Shown: positions 46,167 through 54,800 of the stretch, piece by piece | Layout of the letters: every line of letters starts with the position of its first letter | Numbering within the stretch: the stretch's first letter is position 1 | DNA from: Roseiarcus sp963833955 | Lineage (GTDB): Bacteria > Pseudomonadota > Alphaproteobacteria > Rhizobiales > Beijerinckiaceae | NCBI GenBank assembly: GCA_963833955.1 | Contig: CAWHZY010000012.1 | Coordinates: 91,537-155,536, forward strand | Reading direction: 5' to 3' | DNA: 64,000 bases | Notes under the pieces: generated by a model | Seen by the model: only the letters and a program-made list of their open reading frames with translations | Databases searched by the model: none | What the model was told of the DNA's origin: nothing | Made by a program: the position numbers and the translations under genes

Positions 46167-48347
46167 ATGCGCATGTTGAGTCTCGCGCTTTTCGCCGTCC
46201 TCGCCCTCGTCATTGGCGCCTACGAAGAAAACGGGATGACCCTCCTGATCGGCGTCGCGTCGGGGCTGGCCGCCGTCGCCGCCCTGCCACGCTGGAACCT
46301 ATCGACCTTCCTCACCCTCCTCTGCGACCTGTTCGCGATCGAAACGGTGCTGTTCGGCTTAGGCGACCTGGCCGCGCTCACGGGCTATTGGCCGCGGAGC
46401 CTCGAGGAATATCAACTCCCTACCTATCTGCCGCTGGCGACGGCGCTGTTCATCCTCGCCATTTTCGCCGTCTCGCATTTTCGCCTGGTGCGCAGGATGA
46501 TGACGATCGCCGATCCGTTCTTCGCTGCGCGGACCCCGATCTCGATCCGGCCCTTCCCCTCCCGGCCGATCATCCTGCGGCAGGACCTCTACGCCCGCAT
46601 CAATGTCTACTTCCTCATCCTGATCAATCAATTCCAGGTCGCGGTGGCGCTCCGCTTCAACTTCTTCCAGCGCGATTTCGGCAACGCCATTCAGGTCGCC
46701 GACGAAGCCCACCGGGTCGCGTTCTGGTACCAGCTCATGGTCGTCTTCATACCGCTGGCGACGATCGCCATTGTCGCTGGCATCGTCGAGTTCTTCGTCG
46801 CCTCGAATTTCGTGCTGCAATGGCGCCGATGGATGACGGCCTCTTTCACCGCACGCTGGCTGACGCATTCGATGCATTATAAGATCGCGCTCTCGAACGC
46901 CGCGGACCATCCGACGGAAGACGCCTCGCAGGAGTTCGCGGGCCAGCGCATCTCGGCCGACAACCCCGATCAGCGTATCTCCCAGGACATCGGCGGCTTT
47001 ATCAACGGCACCGGAACCGGCATCAATTCCGGCAACGTCGGCATCTACAACTACACCATCCAGGCGATCGCCTCGGCGACCAATCTGGTCTCGTTCTCGA
47101 TCATCTTGTGGGGAATTTCCAACTCTCTCAACGCCCCGATTTTGGGCATGCGAATCCCCGGCTTTCTGTTCTGGGTCGCGGTCCTGTACGCCTGCCTGGC
47201 GACGGGCATCACCCAGCTCATCGGCCGCAGCCTGTCCAGGCTTTATTTCCGCCAACAGTCGGTCGAGGCGAACTTCCGCTTCGATCTCGCGCGCATCCGC
47301 GAATACAGCGAACAGATCGCGCTGCTCAAGGGCGAGGATCGCGAGATCGACCGCGCCGGCAGCGTGTTCGGCGACGTGGTGCGAACGATCCGCCGCATCA
47401 TCCATGTGCGCACGTGGCTGATCGCCTTCAACCAGTTCTACAGCCAGATATCCGTCATTATTCCCTATGTGGTCGTCGCGCCCTTCTATTTCGCGAAAAT
47501 CGTCGACTTCGGCCGCTTCAATCAGTCGGCCGACGCGTTCGGCAACGTCAACGGCGCGATGAACTTCTTCGTCGACCGTTACATCGGCCTCGCCGATTTC
47601 CGCGCCACGATCGAGCGACTGACCTCATTCGAGGACGCCATCGCCCGCACGCGCGCGGACGAGAAGAAGAGGCCGCGCCTGACGGCGGAGCCGTCGCGGG
47701 CCCCTACGCTCGCGCTGAACAACGTCGAGCTCGCGTTGCCCGACGGCCGCAAGCTCGCCCGTGTCGCCGACCTGGTGCTGGTCCCGCAGGAGCCGACGAT
47801 GCTTGTCGGACCTTCGGGAGTCGGCAAGTCGACGCTCTTTCGCGCCATCGCGGGTTTATGGCCGTACGGCTCAGGCGAGATCCATCAGCCGGCCTACGCC
47901 AAGCTCATGCTGTTGCCGCAGCGGCCCTATATTCCAATCGGACCCTTGCGTGAGGCCCTCGCCTACCCGGGAGCAAGCGCCAATTTTTCCGAAGAGAAGC
48001 TGCGCGAGACGCTGATCAAGGTCGGCCTGCCGGCGCTCGCGGACCGTCTTGACGAGAATGAGAACTGGCAGATGCGCCTGTCCGGCGGCGAGCAGCAGCG
48101 GCTCGCCGTTGCGCGCGCGCTGTTGGCCGAGCCGGACTGGCTGTTCCTCGACGAATCGACCGCCTCGCTCGACGAGAAGAGCGAGGCCAATCTTTACCGC
48201 GCGATTGTTGAAACGCTACCGCGCACGACGCTCGTCTCGATTGGCCATCAGGCGACAATCAATCAGTTTCACAAGCGGCGAATCGCCTTCCAACCCCAGG
48301 CCGGAGCCCCGGCGACGGTCAGCGTCGAGCCAGAGGCTGCGACGTGA
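46167..48347 (+). CDS. SbmA/BacA-type ABC transporter, membrane plus ATPase (YddA-like)
   Basis: 726 residues. The first half has several transmembrane helices with the ABC_membrane_2 signature region (QDLYARINVYFLILINQFQV, YNYTIQAIASATNLVSFSII, NFRFDLARIREYSEQIALLK). The C-terminal ATPase has Walker A LVGPSGVGKSTLFRAIAGLW, signature LSGGEQQRLAVARALL and Walker B WLFLDESTASLDEKSE. Relatives move peptides, vitamin B12-like compounds or very-long-chain fatty acid precursors; the substrate cannot be told from sequence. Intact frame. Confidence 0.88.
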   Translation: MRMLSLALFAVLALVIGAYEENGMTLLIGVASGLAAVAALPRWNLSTFLTLLCDLFAIETVLFGLGDLAALTGYWPRSLEEYQLPTYLPLATALFILAIFAVSHFRLVRRMMTIADPFFAARTPISIRPFPSRPIILRQDLYARINVYFLILINQFQVAVALRFNFFQRDFGNAIQVADEAHRVAFWYQLMVVFIPLATIAIVAGIVEFFVASNFVLQWRRWMTASFTARWLTHSMHYKIALSNAADHPTEDASQEFAGQRISADNPDQRISQDIGGFINGTGTGINSGNVGIYNYTIQAIASATNLVSFSIILWGISNSLNAPILGMRIPGFLFWVAVLYACLATGITQLIGRSLSRLYFRQQSVEANFRFDLARIREYSEQIALLKGEDREIDRAGSVFGDVVRTIRRIIHVRTWLIAFNQFYSQISVIIPYVVVAPFYFAKIVDFGRFNQSADAFGNVNGAMNFFVDRYIGLADFRATIERLTSFEDAIARTRADEKKRPRLTAEPSRAPTLALNNVELALPDGRKLARVADLVLVPQEPTMLVGPSGVGKSTLFRAIAGLWPYGSGEIHQPAYAKLMLLPQRPYIPIGPLREALAYPGASANFSEEKLRETLIKVGLPALADRLDENENWQMRLSGGEQQRLAVARALLAEPDWLFLDESTASLDEKSEANLYRAIVETLPRTTLVSIGHQATINQFHKRRIAFQPQAGAPATVSVEPEAAT

Positions 48348-48360
48348 CCGCGGAACAGGC

Positions 48361-48828
48361 TTAGAGCGAGCGGGCGAGCCGCAGCGCGCCGCGCGGCCCC
48401 TTGATCACGAGATCGCCGTTGACCAAGTCCCACTCCGGGTTGCCGATCAGCGCGGATAGGAAACCCAGTTCGAGCTGCATAACGTCTTTGGGGCACTGCT
48501 TTTTGGTCAGCGCATAGGGGCCGACGGCGAGATGCTGGTCCTTGACCGGATACAGCGTCGCCGACCATGAATTGCATCCGGTGAAGCCTGAACCGCGCAG
48601 CGTCCCGTCGATTTTCAGGCTGATGTCCAATCCAGGCGGCACTGGCTTGCCGTTCATCTCGCGCAGCGACCAGGTCTGGTCGAGCGGGAAATTCTTCTGC
48701 AGCGGCGGCAGCGGCTTGGGCGGCTCGTTATCCTCTTCGCTTTGCGGGCCTTTTTGTGCGGCGTAAGCCGCACTGGCGAAAGATAAGGCTACGGCGACGG
48801 CAGCTACGACTGAGATTGATTTCAGCAT
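48361..48828 (-). CDS. META/HslJ-domain secreted protein
   Basis: About 155 residues. I start at MLKSISVVAAVAVALSFASA, a clear signal peptide (cleavage near AYA-AQKG); the frame extends further but has no better start. The mature part has TWSLREMNGKPVPPGL, GSGFTGCNSWSATLYP and LGFLSALIGNPEWDLV, the META fold found in heat- and antibiotic-stress proteins. It converges with the ABC transporter, 13 bases away. Role unknown. Confidence 0.75.
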   Translation of the reverse strand: MLKSISVVAAVAVALSFASAAYAAQKGPQSEEDNEPPKPLPPLQKNFPLDQTWSLREMNGKPVPPGLDISLKIDGTLRGSGFTGCNSWSATLYPVKDQHLAVGPYALTKKQCPKDVMQLELGFLSALIGNPEWDLVNGDLVIKGPRGALRLARSL

Positions 48829-48961
48829 ATGCGTTGGACCTCGATATCCGGAGGCGACGGCCCCTCGTTGAAGAAACTCCATGGTGCTCGGCGATGCGCC
48901 TGGCAAGGGCTTCTCTGATCCCAGAGCTAGCATTTTTTGTGGCAAAGTCTGCAGCCGGCCC

Positions 48962-48997
48962 CTTGAAATTGCGCCCTCTAAGCAAAAATTATTGGGC
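48962..48997 (+). promoter_or_regulatory. Possible sigma-32-type promoter of hsp20
   Basis: CTTGAAA at 48962 fits the heat-shock -35; an A/T-rich CAAAAATTATT about 17 bases later is a weak -10. A 10-bp GC-rich hairpin (49019-49050) lies between it and the AGAGGA ribosome site. Confidence 0.4.
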
Positions 48998-49080
48998 TGA
49001 GGCCAAAGGCTTCACCGCGGCGGGCGCCGCCAGTGTCTGGGGCGCCCGCCGTCATATCGCTCAACACAGAGGATGTGATC

Positions 49081-49557
49081 ATGTCAAATTACGATCTCTC
49101 ACCGTTTTACCGTTCTACCGTCGGCTTCGATCGTCTCTTTTCGATGCTCGACCGGGTGGCTGGAGGCGAGCAGAACGCGCCCACCTACCCGCCTTACAAC
49201 ATCGAGCGCACCGGCGAGAATGCTTACCGGATAACGCTCGCGGTGGCGGGGTTCGCCGAGGACGAATTGTCGGTCGAAACCCGCGAGAGCACGCTGACCG
49301 TGCGCGGGTCCAAAGAAACTCCCCAGAAGGACGAGAAGCGCGACTTGCTCTATCAGGGCATCGCCGCCCGCGCCTTCGAGCGCCGCTTCCAGCTTGCCGA
49401 CCACGTCGTCGTGACAGGCGCTGCAAGCGAGAACGGTCTCCTGCACATTGACCTCGTCCGTGAGGTCCCCGAAGCGCAGAAGCCGCGCACGATTGCGATC
49501 AACAAGGGCGCCAAGACCCTCCAAAGCGTCAAAGCGCCGACCGCCCAGGCTGCTTAA
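49081..49557 (+). CDS. Hsp20/IbpA-type small heat shock protein
   Basis: 158 residues. The alpha-crystallin domain runs from NIERTGENAYRITLAVAGF through LLYQGIAARAFERRFQLADH to LLHIDLVREVP, with the N-terminal SPFYRSTVGFDRLFSMLD typical of class A rhizobial small Hsps. I start at ATG 49081, which has AGAGGA upstream. It is an ATP-independent holdase in the cytosol. An intrinsic terminator follows. Confidence 0.95.
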   Translation: MSNYDLSPFYRSTVGFDRLFSMLDRVAGGEQNAPTYPPYNIERTGENAYRITLAVAGFAEDELSVETRESTLTVRGSKETPQKDEKRDLLYQGIAARAFERRFQLADHVVVTGAASENGLLHIDLVREVPEAQKPRTIAINKGAKTLQSVKAPTAQAA

Positions 49558-49585
49558 ACCCAGGCAGATCCAGCGCAAGGAAATT

Positions 49586-49615
49586 GGGCGTCCCAGTCGG
49601 GACGCCCTTTTTTTT
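49586..49615 (+). terminator. Rho-independent terminator of hsp20
   Basis: GGGCGTCCC-AGTC-GGGACGCCC, a perfect 9-bp stem, is followed by eight T. This is the clearest intrinsic terminator in the window. Confidence 0.95.
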
Positions 49616-49617
49616 GT

Positions 49618-50391
49618 CTATTGGAACAGCCCCGGCGGGACGATGCTCACCTTAGGGTTGTCGCTCGCCTCGGCGGGCAAGCCTTGAGCCGCGGGCGCGG
49701 AGGCCTGGAGTCCGTTGCCAGCCGCGGTCGAAGCGGAGTTGATCGGCGGCTGCGCGGAAGCAGGGTTCTCGGTCGGCTGGGGCGCCCCCGAGCCTGATCG
49801 GCCCGCTTTCGCCGTTTCGCGCGGGGCGGGAGGCGGCAGAGGTGGGTTGACGGTTGCCGCCTTGCGTTCCGTCGAAGCCGACTTTGGCTTGGCCTTCGTT
49901 CCGGCCCGAGGCTCCGCGACGCCATCAGGGCTAACGGCCGCGGGAATACGCACCTTCCCAGGACCGACGTTCGTCGTCGGTGCGAATGGGGCGGCCGGCC
50001 CGGAAAAGCGGCGGGTGAGCGGCGGCCCGGCGCCACCGTCTTGAAGCTCGCCAAACTCTCCGTCGCGGGAGGCGAGCGCGGGTCCCCAATTTCGGGCGGG
50101 CGTGGTGAAGCGCTCGAGGACTTGCCCGCTTCTGGCGTCGATGATGAGACGCTGATGGCCAGCGGGGCCGGCGCTGACATCGGCAAGATAGACCCCCGGC
50201 CGGCGAATGAGCGGCGCCGTCAGCACATATCCCTGCGCCTCGAGATTCCGTTCGATCTCACCGGGAAACGCGGCCCCCCAAGGCGGCATCCACTGAGCCG
50301 TCGCGCTGGACATGAACGCGATGGCGATGAGCGCGCCGAGCGCCGGACCCTCAAAGCGACGGCTGAGCGCTCTGTTCAATTTGATCGTCAT
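49618..50391 (-). CDS. Secreted Pro/Ala-rich protein, unknown function
   Basis: About 257 residues from the ATG at 50391 (MTIKLNRALSRRFEGPALGA); a longer frame exists. A signal anchor or peptide ends near SSATAQWMPPW. A small folded part follows (PGEIERNLEAQGYVLTAPLI, RLIIDARSGQVLERF), resembling the PepSY-like start of several Rhizobiales secreted proteins. The C-terminal 150 residues are disordered and rich in Pro, Ala and Ser. Function unknown. Its 3' end abuts the hsp20 terminator. Confidence 0.7.
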   Translation of the reverse strand: MTIKLNRALSRRFEGPALGALIAIAFMSSATAQWMPPWGAAFPGEIERNLEAQGYVLTAPLIRRPGVYLADVSAGPAGHQRLIIDARSGQVLERFTTPARNWGPALASRDGEFGELQDGGAGPPLTRRFSGPAAPFAPTTNVGPGKVRIPAAVSPDGVAEPRAGTKAKPKSASTERKAATVNPPLPPPAPRETAKAGRSGSGAPQPTENPASAQPPINSASTAAGNGLQASAPAAQGLPAEASDNPKVSIVPPGLFQ

Positions 50392-50447
50392 GCTGATCGC
50401 TCCAGGGTGTTCCCCAATGCGATCCTGAGGGACCGAATGCGGCGTGG

Positions 50448-51531
50448 TTACGGCGTCACAACGGCTGAGTCCGCAACGTCGGCGCAAATGCTCATGAGCC
50501 GATCAATTTCGCTTGATTCGGTTTCGAACGAAGCCACCAGCCTGACCAATGTTTCGCCCTTTCGAGGGGCGCGCTCCGGCGCAACCGATCGGGTGCTCCA
50601 ATCGTGGAACATTGCCCCGGCGGCGCGCCACCGCTCGACCATTGCTTTTGGCGCCACGACAAAGACTTCGTTGGCCTCCGCCGGCCACGCGAGGCGCACG
50701 CCCGGCGTCTCCGCGAGGCCGCGAGCGAGCCGACGCGCGGAGGCGTTTGCTCGTTCGGCCAGCCGCAACCACAGTCCATCAGCGAGGTAAGCTTCCATTT
50801 GCGCGCCAAGGAAGCGCCCCTTGGACAGGGTCTGACCGCCCCGCTTGCGCTGAAAGGCGAAATTCGCCGCACGCGCGGAATCGAAAAACACGATGGCTTC
50901 GCAAGCAAGCGCGCCATTCTTCGTCGCGCCAAGCGTCAGAATGTCGACCCCGGCGCGCCAAGTCATGTCGGCCGGCCGTGGCCTTGGCCGAAATGAGAGC
51001 GTTGGCGAAGCGCGCGCCGTCCATATGCACGCTGATCCCGTCGCGGTGAGCGATCGAGCTGAGCTCCGAAACCTCGCTCACGCGATAGACCGTCCCCGCT
51101 TCAGTAGCCTGGGAAAGCGACAGCGCCCCTGGTTGCGCAGACTTGACCAGCCCGCGCGGAAACCTCTCCAGAGTCTCCCGCAGGCCTTCGGGTGTGATCT
51201 TGCCGCCTTCTCCTGCGATCCCAACCAGCTTCGCGCCGGCGGTGAACAGCTCCGGGGCGCCGCACTCGTCGTCGTGGATATGCGCTTCCTCGTGACAGAA
51301 AATGGCATCCCAGGGATTGGCGAGCGCGGAAAGCGCCAGAGCGTTCGCCGCCGTTCCTGTCGTCACCAGGAAAGCGGCAACTTTGGTCTCGAAGGCTTCG
51401 CTGAGAAGTTCCTGCGCCCGCGCCGTATAGTCATCGGCGCCGTAGGCCGGCGCGTTGACACGGGAGGACGCCACAATCGCGTCCAGAATCTGGGGCGCCA
51501 CTCCGGCGCCGTTGTCACTGGCGAATTTCAT
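50448..51531 (-). CDS. ltaE: Low-specificity L-threonine aldolase (one frameshift)
   Basis: This PLP enzyme splits threonine into glycine and acetaldehyde. The first part (MKFASDNGAGVAPQILDAIV, CHEEAHIHDDECGAPE, HRDGISVHMDGARFANAL) and second part (VDILTLGATKNGALACEAIV with the PLP Lys) lie in different frames. The break is near 50968; removing one base gives about 361 residues. I start at 51531, directly before the conserved N-terminus. Confidence 0.9.
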
Positions 51532-51895
51532 GCTCGCTCCGCTTGATTTGAGGAGGCAATCTGCGTCAGGTTTCGCCGCCGTGGCAATTCGCTCTCGCGC
51601 CGGGATGAAGCGGCAAAAAAATTTGTCGAGCCGCTTGTGTCGGCGGCCCATTTCTGTCATGGTCGGAAAATAGGACAGTTGTGCTGACCATTTTTTGTGC
51701 GACGAGGCTGAGGCTTCGGCGCCAATAGAAGAGCAGGGCTCAAGCGTTGTCGGATCGAGCGACAAAAACGGATCGAAAAAAATCCGACGCGTAACGCCCT
51801 TGAGCTGCGCGTTAGCAGCCGCCTTTGTCCACTATACGCCTGAAAATCTGCAATAAAGGTCGCACAAGGTGCGCGACCGCCCCGGGAGCGGAAAG
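51532..51895. other. Divergent control region between ltaE and gltB
   Basis: About 360 bases. An inverted repeat ATGGTC/GACCAT spans 51659-51691 with a 21-base A/T-containing centre, a possible operator. No gene is supported. Promoters for both flanking genes must lie here, but I see no strong -35/-10 pair. Confidence 0.4.
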
Positions 51896-54800
51896 ATGAA
51901 CGCCACAACTCGAGCGACGTTCGGTGAGTTGCGCGACGGGTTCGCGAAGGCCAACCCGGGCCGGGACCCGCTGACGCCGCCGGCGCAAGGCCTGTACGAT
52001 CCCTCCAAAGAGCATGACTCGTGCGGCGTTGGCTTCGTGGCCGACATGAAGAACCGCAAGTCGCACGATATCCTCGAAAAGGGCCTGCAGATTCTGGTCA
52101 ACCTCGACCACCGCGGCGCGGTGGGCGCGGATCCGTCGCTTGGCGACGGCTGCGGCGTGCTGACCCAAATCCCGCACGCCTTTTTCGCGCCGGAATGCGC
52201 CAAGCTGGGCTTCGACCTGCCGGCGCAGGGCCATTACGCGATCGGCCAGTTTTTCATGCCGCGGGGAAGCAAGGCCCGCAAGCAGGTGCAGGCGATCGTC
52301 GAAGAGGTCGTGGCGGCCGAGGGCCTCGACGCGCTGGGCTGGCGCGACGTGCCCGTCGACAATTCCGCGCTTGGCGAACGCGTCAAGGCGGTCGAGCCGG
52401 TGATGCAGCAGATTTTCATCGGGCGGCCCGCAGACCTTGCCACCGAGGACGATTTTGAACGGCGGCTCTATGTCGTGCGCAAGGTTGTCTCCAATCGCGT
52501 GGTCGCGATCGGGACGCCGGAGGTTCTCGAATATTACCCGGTCTCGATGTCCGCTCGCACCATTGTCTACAAGGGCATGGTGCTGGTGCGCCAGCTCGCG
52601 CCGTATTACCGCGACCTATTGGACCCGCGTTACGAGACCGCCCTGGCGTTGGTCCATCAACGGTTTGCGACCAACACGTTTCCATCCTGGCGTCTTGCGC
52701 ACCCTTATCGGACAGTCGCGCACAACGGCGAAATCAACACGTTGCGGGGCAACGTCAACTGGATGGCGGCGCGTCAGGCGAGCGTCAACTCGGAACTTTT
52801 CGGCGCCGACATCTCGAAGCTGTGGCCGATTTCTTACGAAGGCCAATCGGACACCGCCTGCTTCGACAATGCGCTCGAGTTCCTCGTTCAGGGGGGGTAT
52901 TCGCTCAGCCACGCGATGATGACGCTCATTCCGGAAGCCTGGGCCGGAAATCCGCTGATGGACGAGGAGCGACGCGCTTTCTACGAATATCATGCCGCGC
53001 TGATGGAGCCGTGGGACGGTCCGGCGGCGATGGCGTTCACGGACGGGCGCCAGATCGGCGCAACCCTCGATCGCAATGGGCTGAGGCCTGCCCGCTATTT
53101 CGTCACCGACGACGACCTTGTCGTTCTGGCGTCGGAAATGGGCGTGCTGCCCGTGCCGGAAGAATCGATCATCGCCAAGTGGCGCCTGCAGCCGGGAAAG
53201 ATGCTGCTGGTGGACCTCGAGCAGCACCGCATCGTTTCGGATGCGGAAATCAAGCAGACGCTGTCGCGCGCCCAGCCGTACAGCGCCTGGCTTCGCGAAG
53301 GCCAGATCGTTCTCGAGGACCTCAACCCTGTCGAGCCGCGCACGTTACGCACTGACGTGCCGTTGCTCGATCGCCAGCAGGCTTTCGGTTACACCCAGGA
53401 AGATCTGACGATCCTTCTCGCCCCGATGGCGACGACCGGCCAGGAAGCCGTCGGCTCGATGGGCACGGACACGCCGATTTCAGCGCTATCGTCGAAATCG
53501 AAGCTGCTTTACACCTACTTCAAGCAGAACTTCGCTCAGGTGACCAACCCGCCGATCGATCCGATCCGTGAAGAGCTGGTCATGAGCCTCGTCTCCTTCA
53601 TCGGGCCGCGGCCCAATCTGTTCGACCTTGACGGCGCGGCCAGACGCAAGCGCCTCGAGGTGCGCCAGCCAATCCTGACCAATGAGGACCTCGAGAAGAT
53701 CCGCAGCATTGGTCATTTGGAGGATTCGTTCGACACTAGGACCCTTGACATCACCTATCCGGTGAAGAAGGGCGCGGCCGGCATGAGGGACGCGCTCAGC
53801 CGGCTTTGCGAGCGTGCGGAATCCGCAGTTCATGGCCGGTATAACATCATCATACTCTCCGATCGGATGGTCGGTCCGGATCGAATCCCGATTCCGGCCC
53901 TTCTGGCGACCGCAGCCGTTCATCATCACCTTATTCGCAAGGGACTTCGAACCTCCGTCGGCCTCGTCGTCGAAACAGGCGAGGCGCGCGAGATCCATCA
54001 CTTCGCTTGTCTCGCGGGCTATGGCGCGGAAGCGATCAATCCCTATCTCGCGTTCGAGACCCTGACGGCTATGGCGAAGGATTTGCCCGAGCCGATCAGC
54101 GGCTATGAGGCGGTCAAGCGCTTCATCAAGTCGGTCGACAAGGGTCTCCTCAAGGTCATGTCGAAAATGGGCATTTCCACCTACCAATCTTATTGCGGCG
54201 CGCAGATCGTCGACGCCGTCGGCCTTTCGAGCGCGTTCATCGACGAATTCTTCTTCGGCACCGCGACCTCGATCGAAGGCGCCGGCTTGGCCGAAATCGC
54301 ACAGGAGACCCAGCGCCGCCATGCGGATGCGTTCGGCCTTTCTCCCGTCCTGAGCACGGCGCTCGAAGTCGGCGGCGAATACGCGTATCGGGTGCGCGGA
54401 GAGACCCACAGTTGGACACCGGAGACAGTCTCTCTGCTGCAGCACGCCGTTCGTGGCAACGCCCGCGAACGCTACGACGCCTTTGCCAAACTGCTCAACG
54501 AGCAGAGCGCGCAATTGTTGACGATTCGCGGTCTCTTCCGAATCAAGACTGCCGAAGAGGACGCACGAACGCCTGTACCGATCGATGAAGTTGAGCCAGC
54601 CGTTTCCATCGTCAAGCGCTTCTCGACTGGAGCGATGTCGTATGGATCGATTTCGCGCGAGGCGCATACCACGCTCGCCATCGCAATGAACCGGATCGGC
54701 GGCAAGTCAAACACCGGCGAAGGCGGTGAGGAGTCCGATCGCTACAAGCGGATGGCCAACGGCGATTCGATGCGCAGCGCCATCAAGCAGGTCGCCTCCG

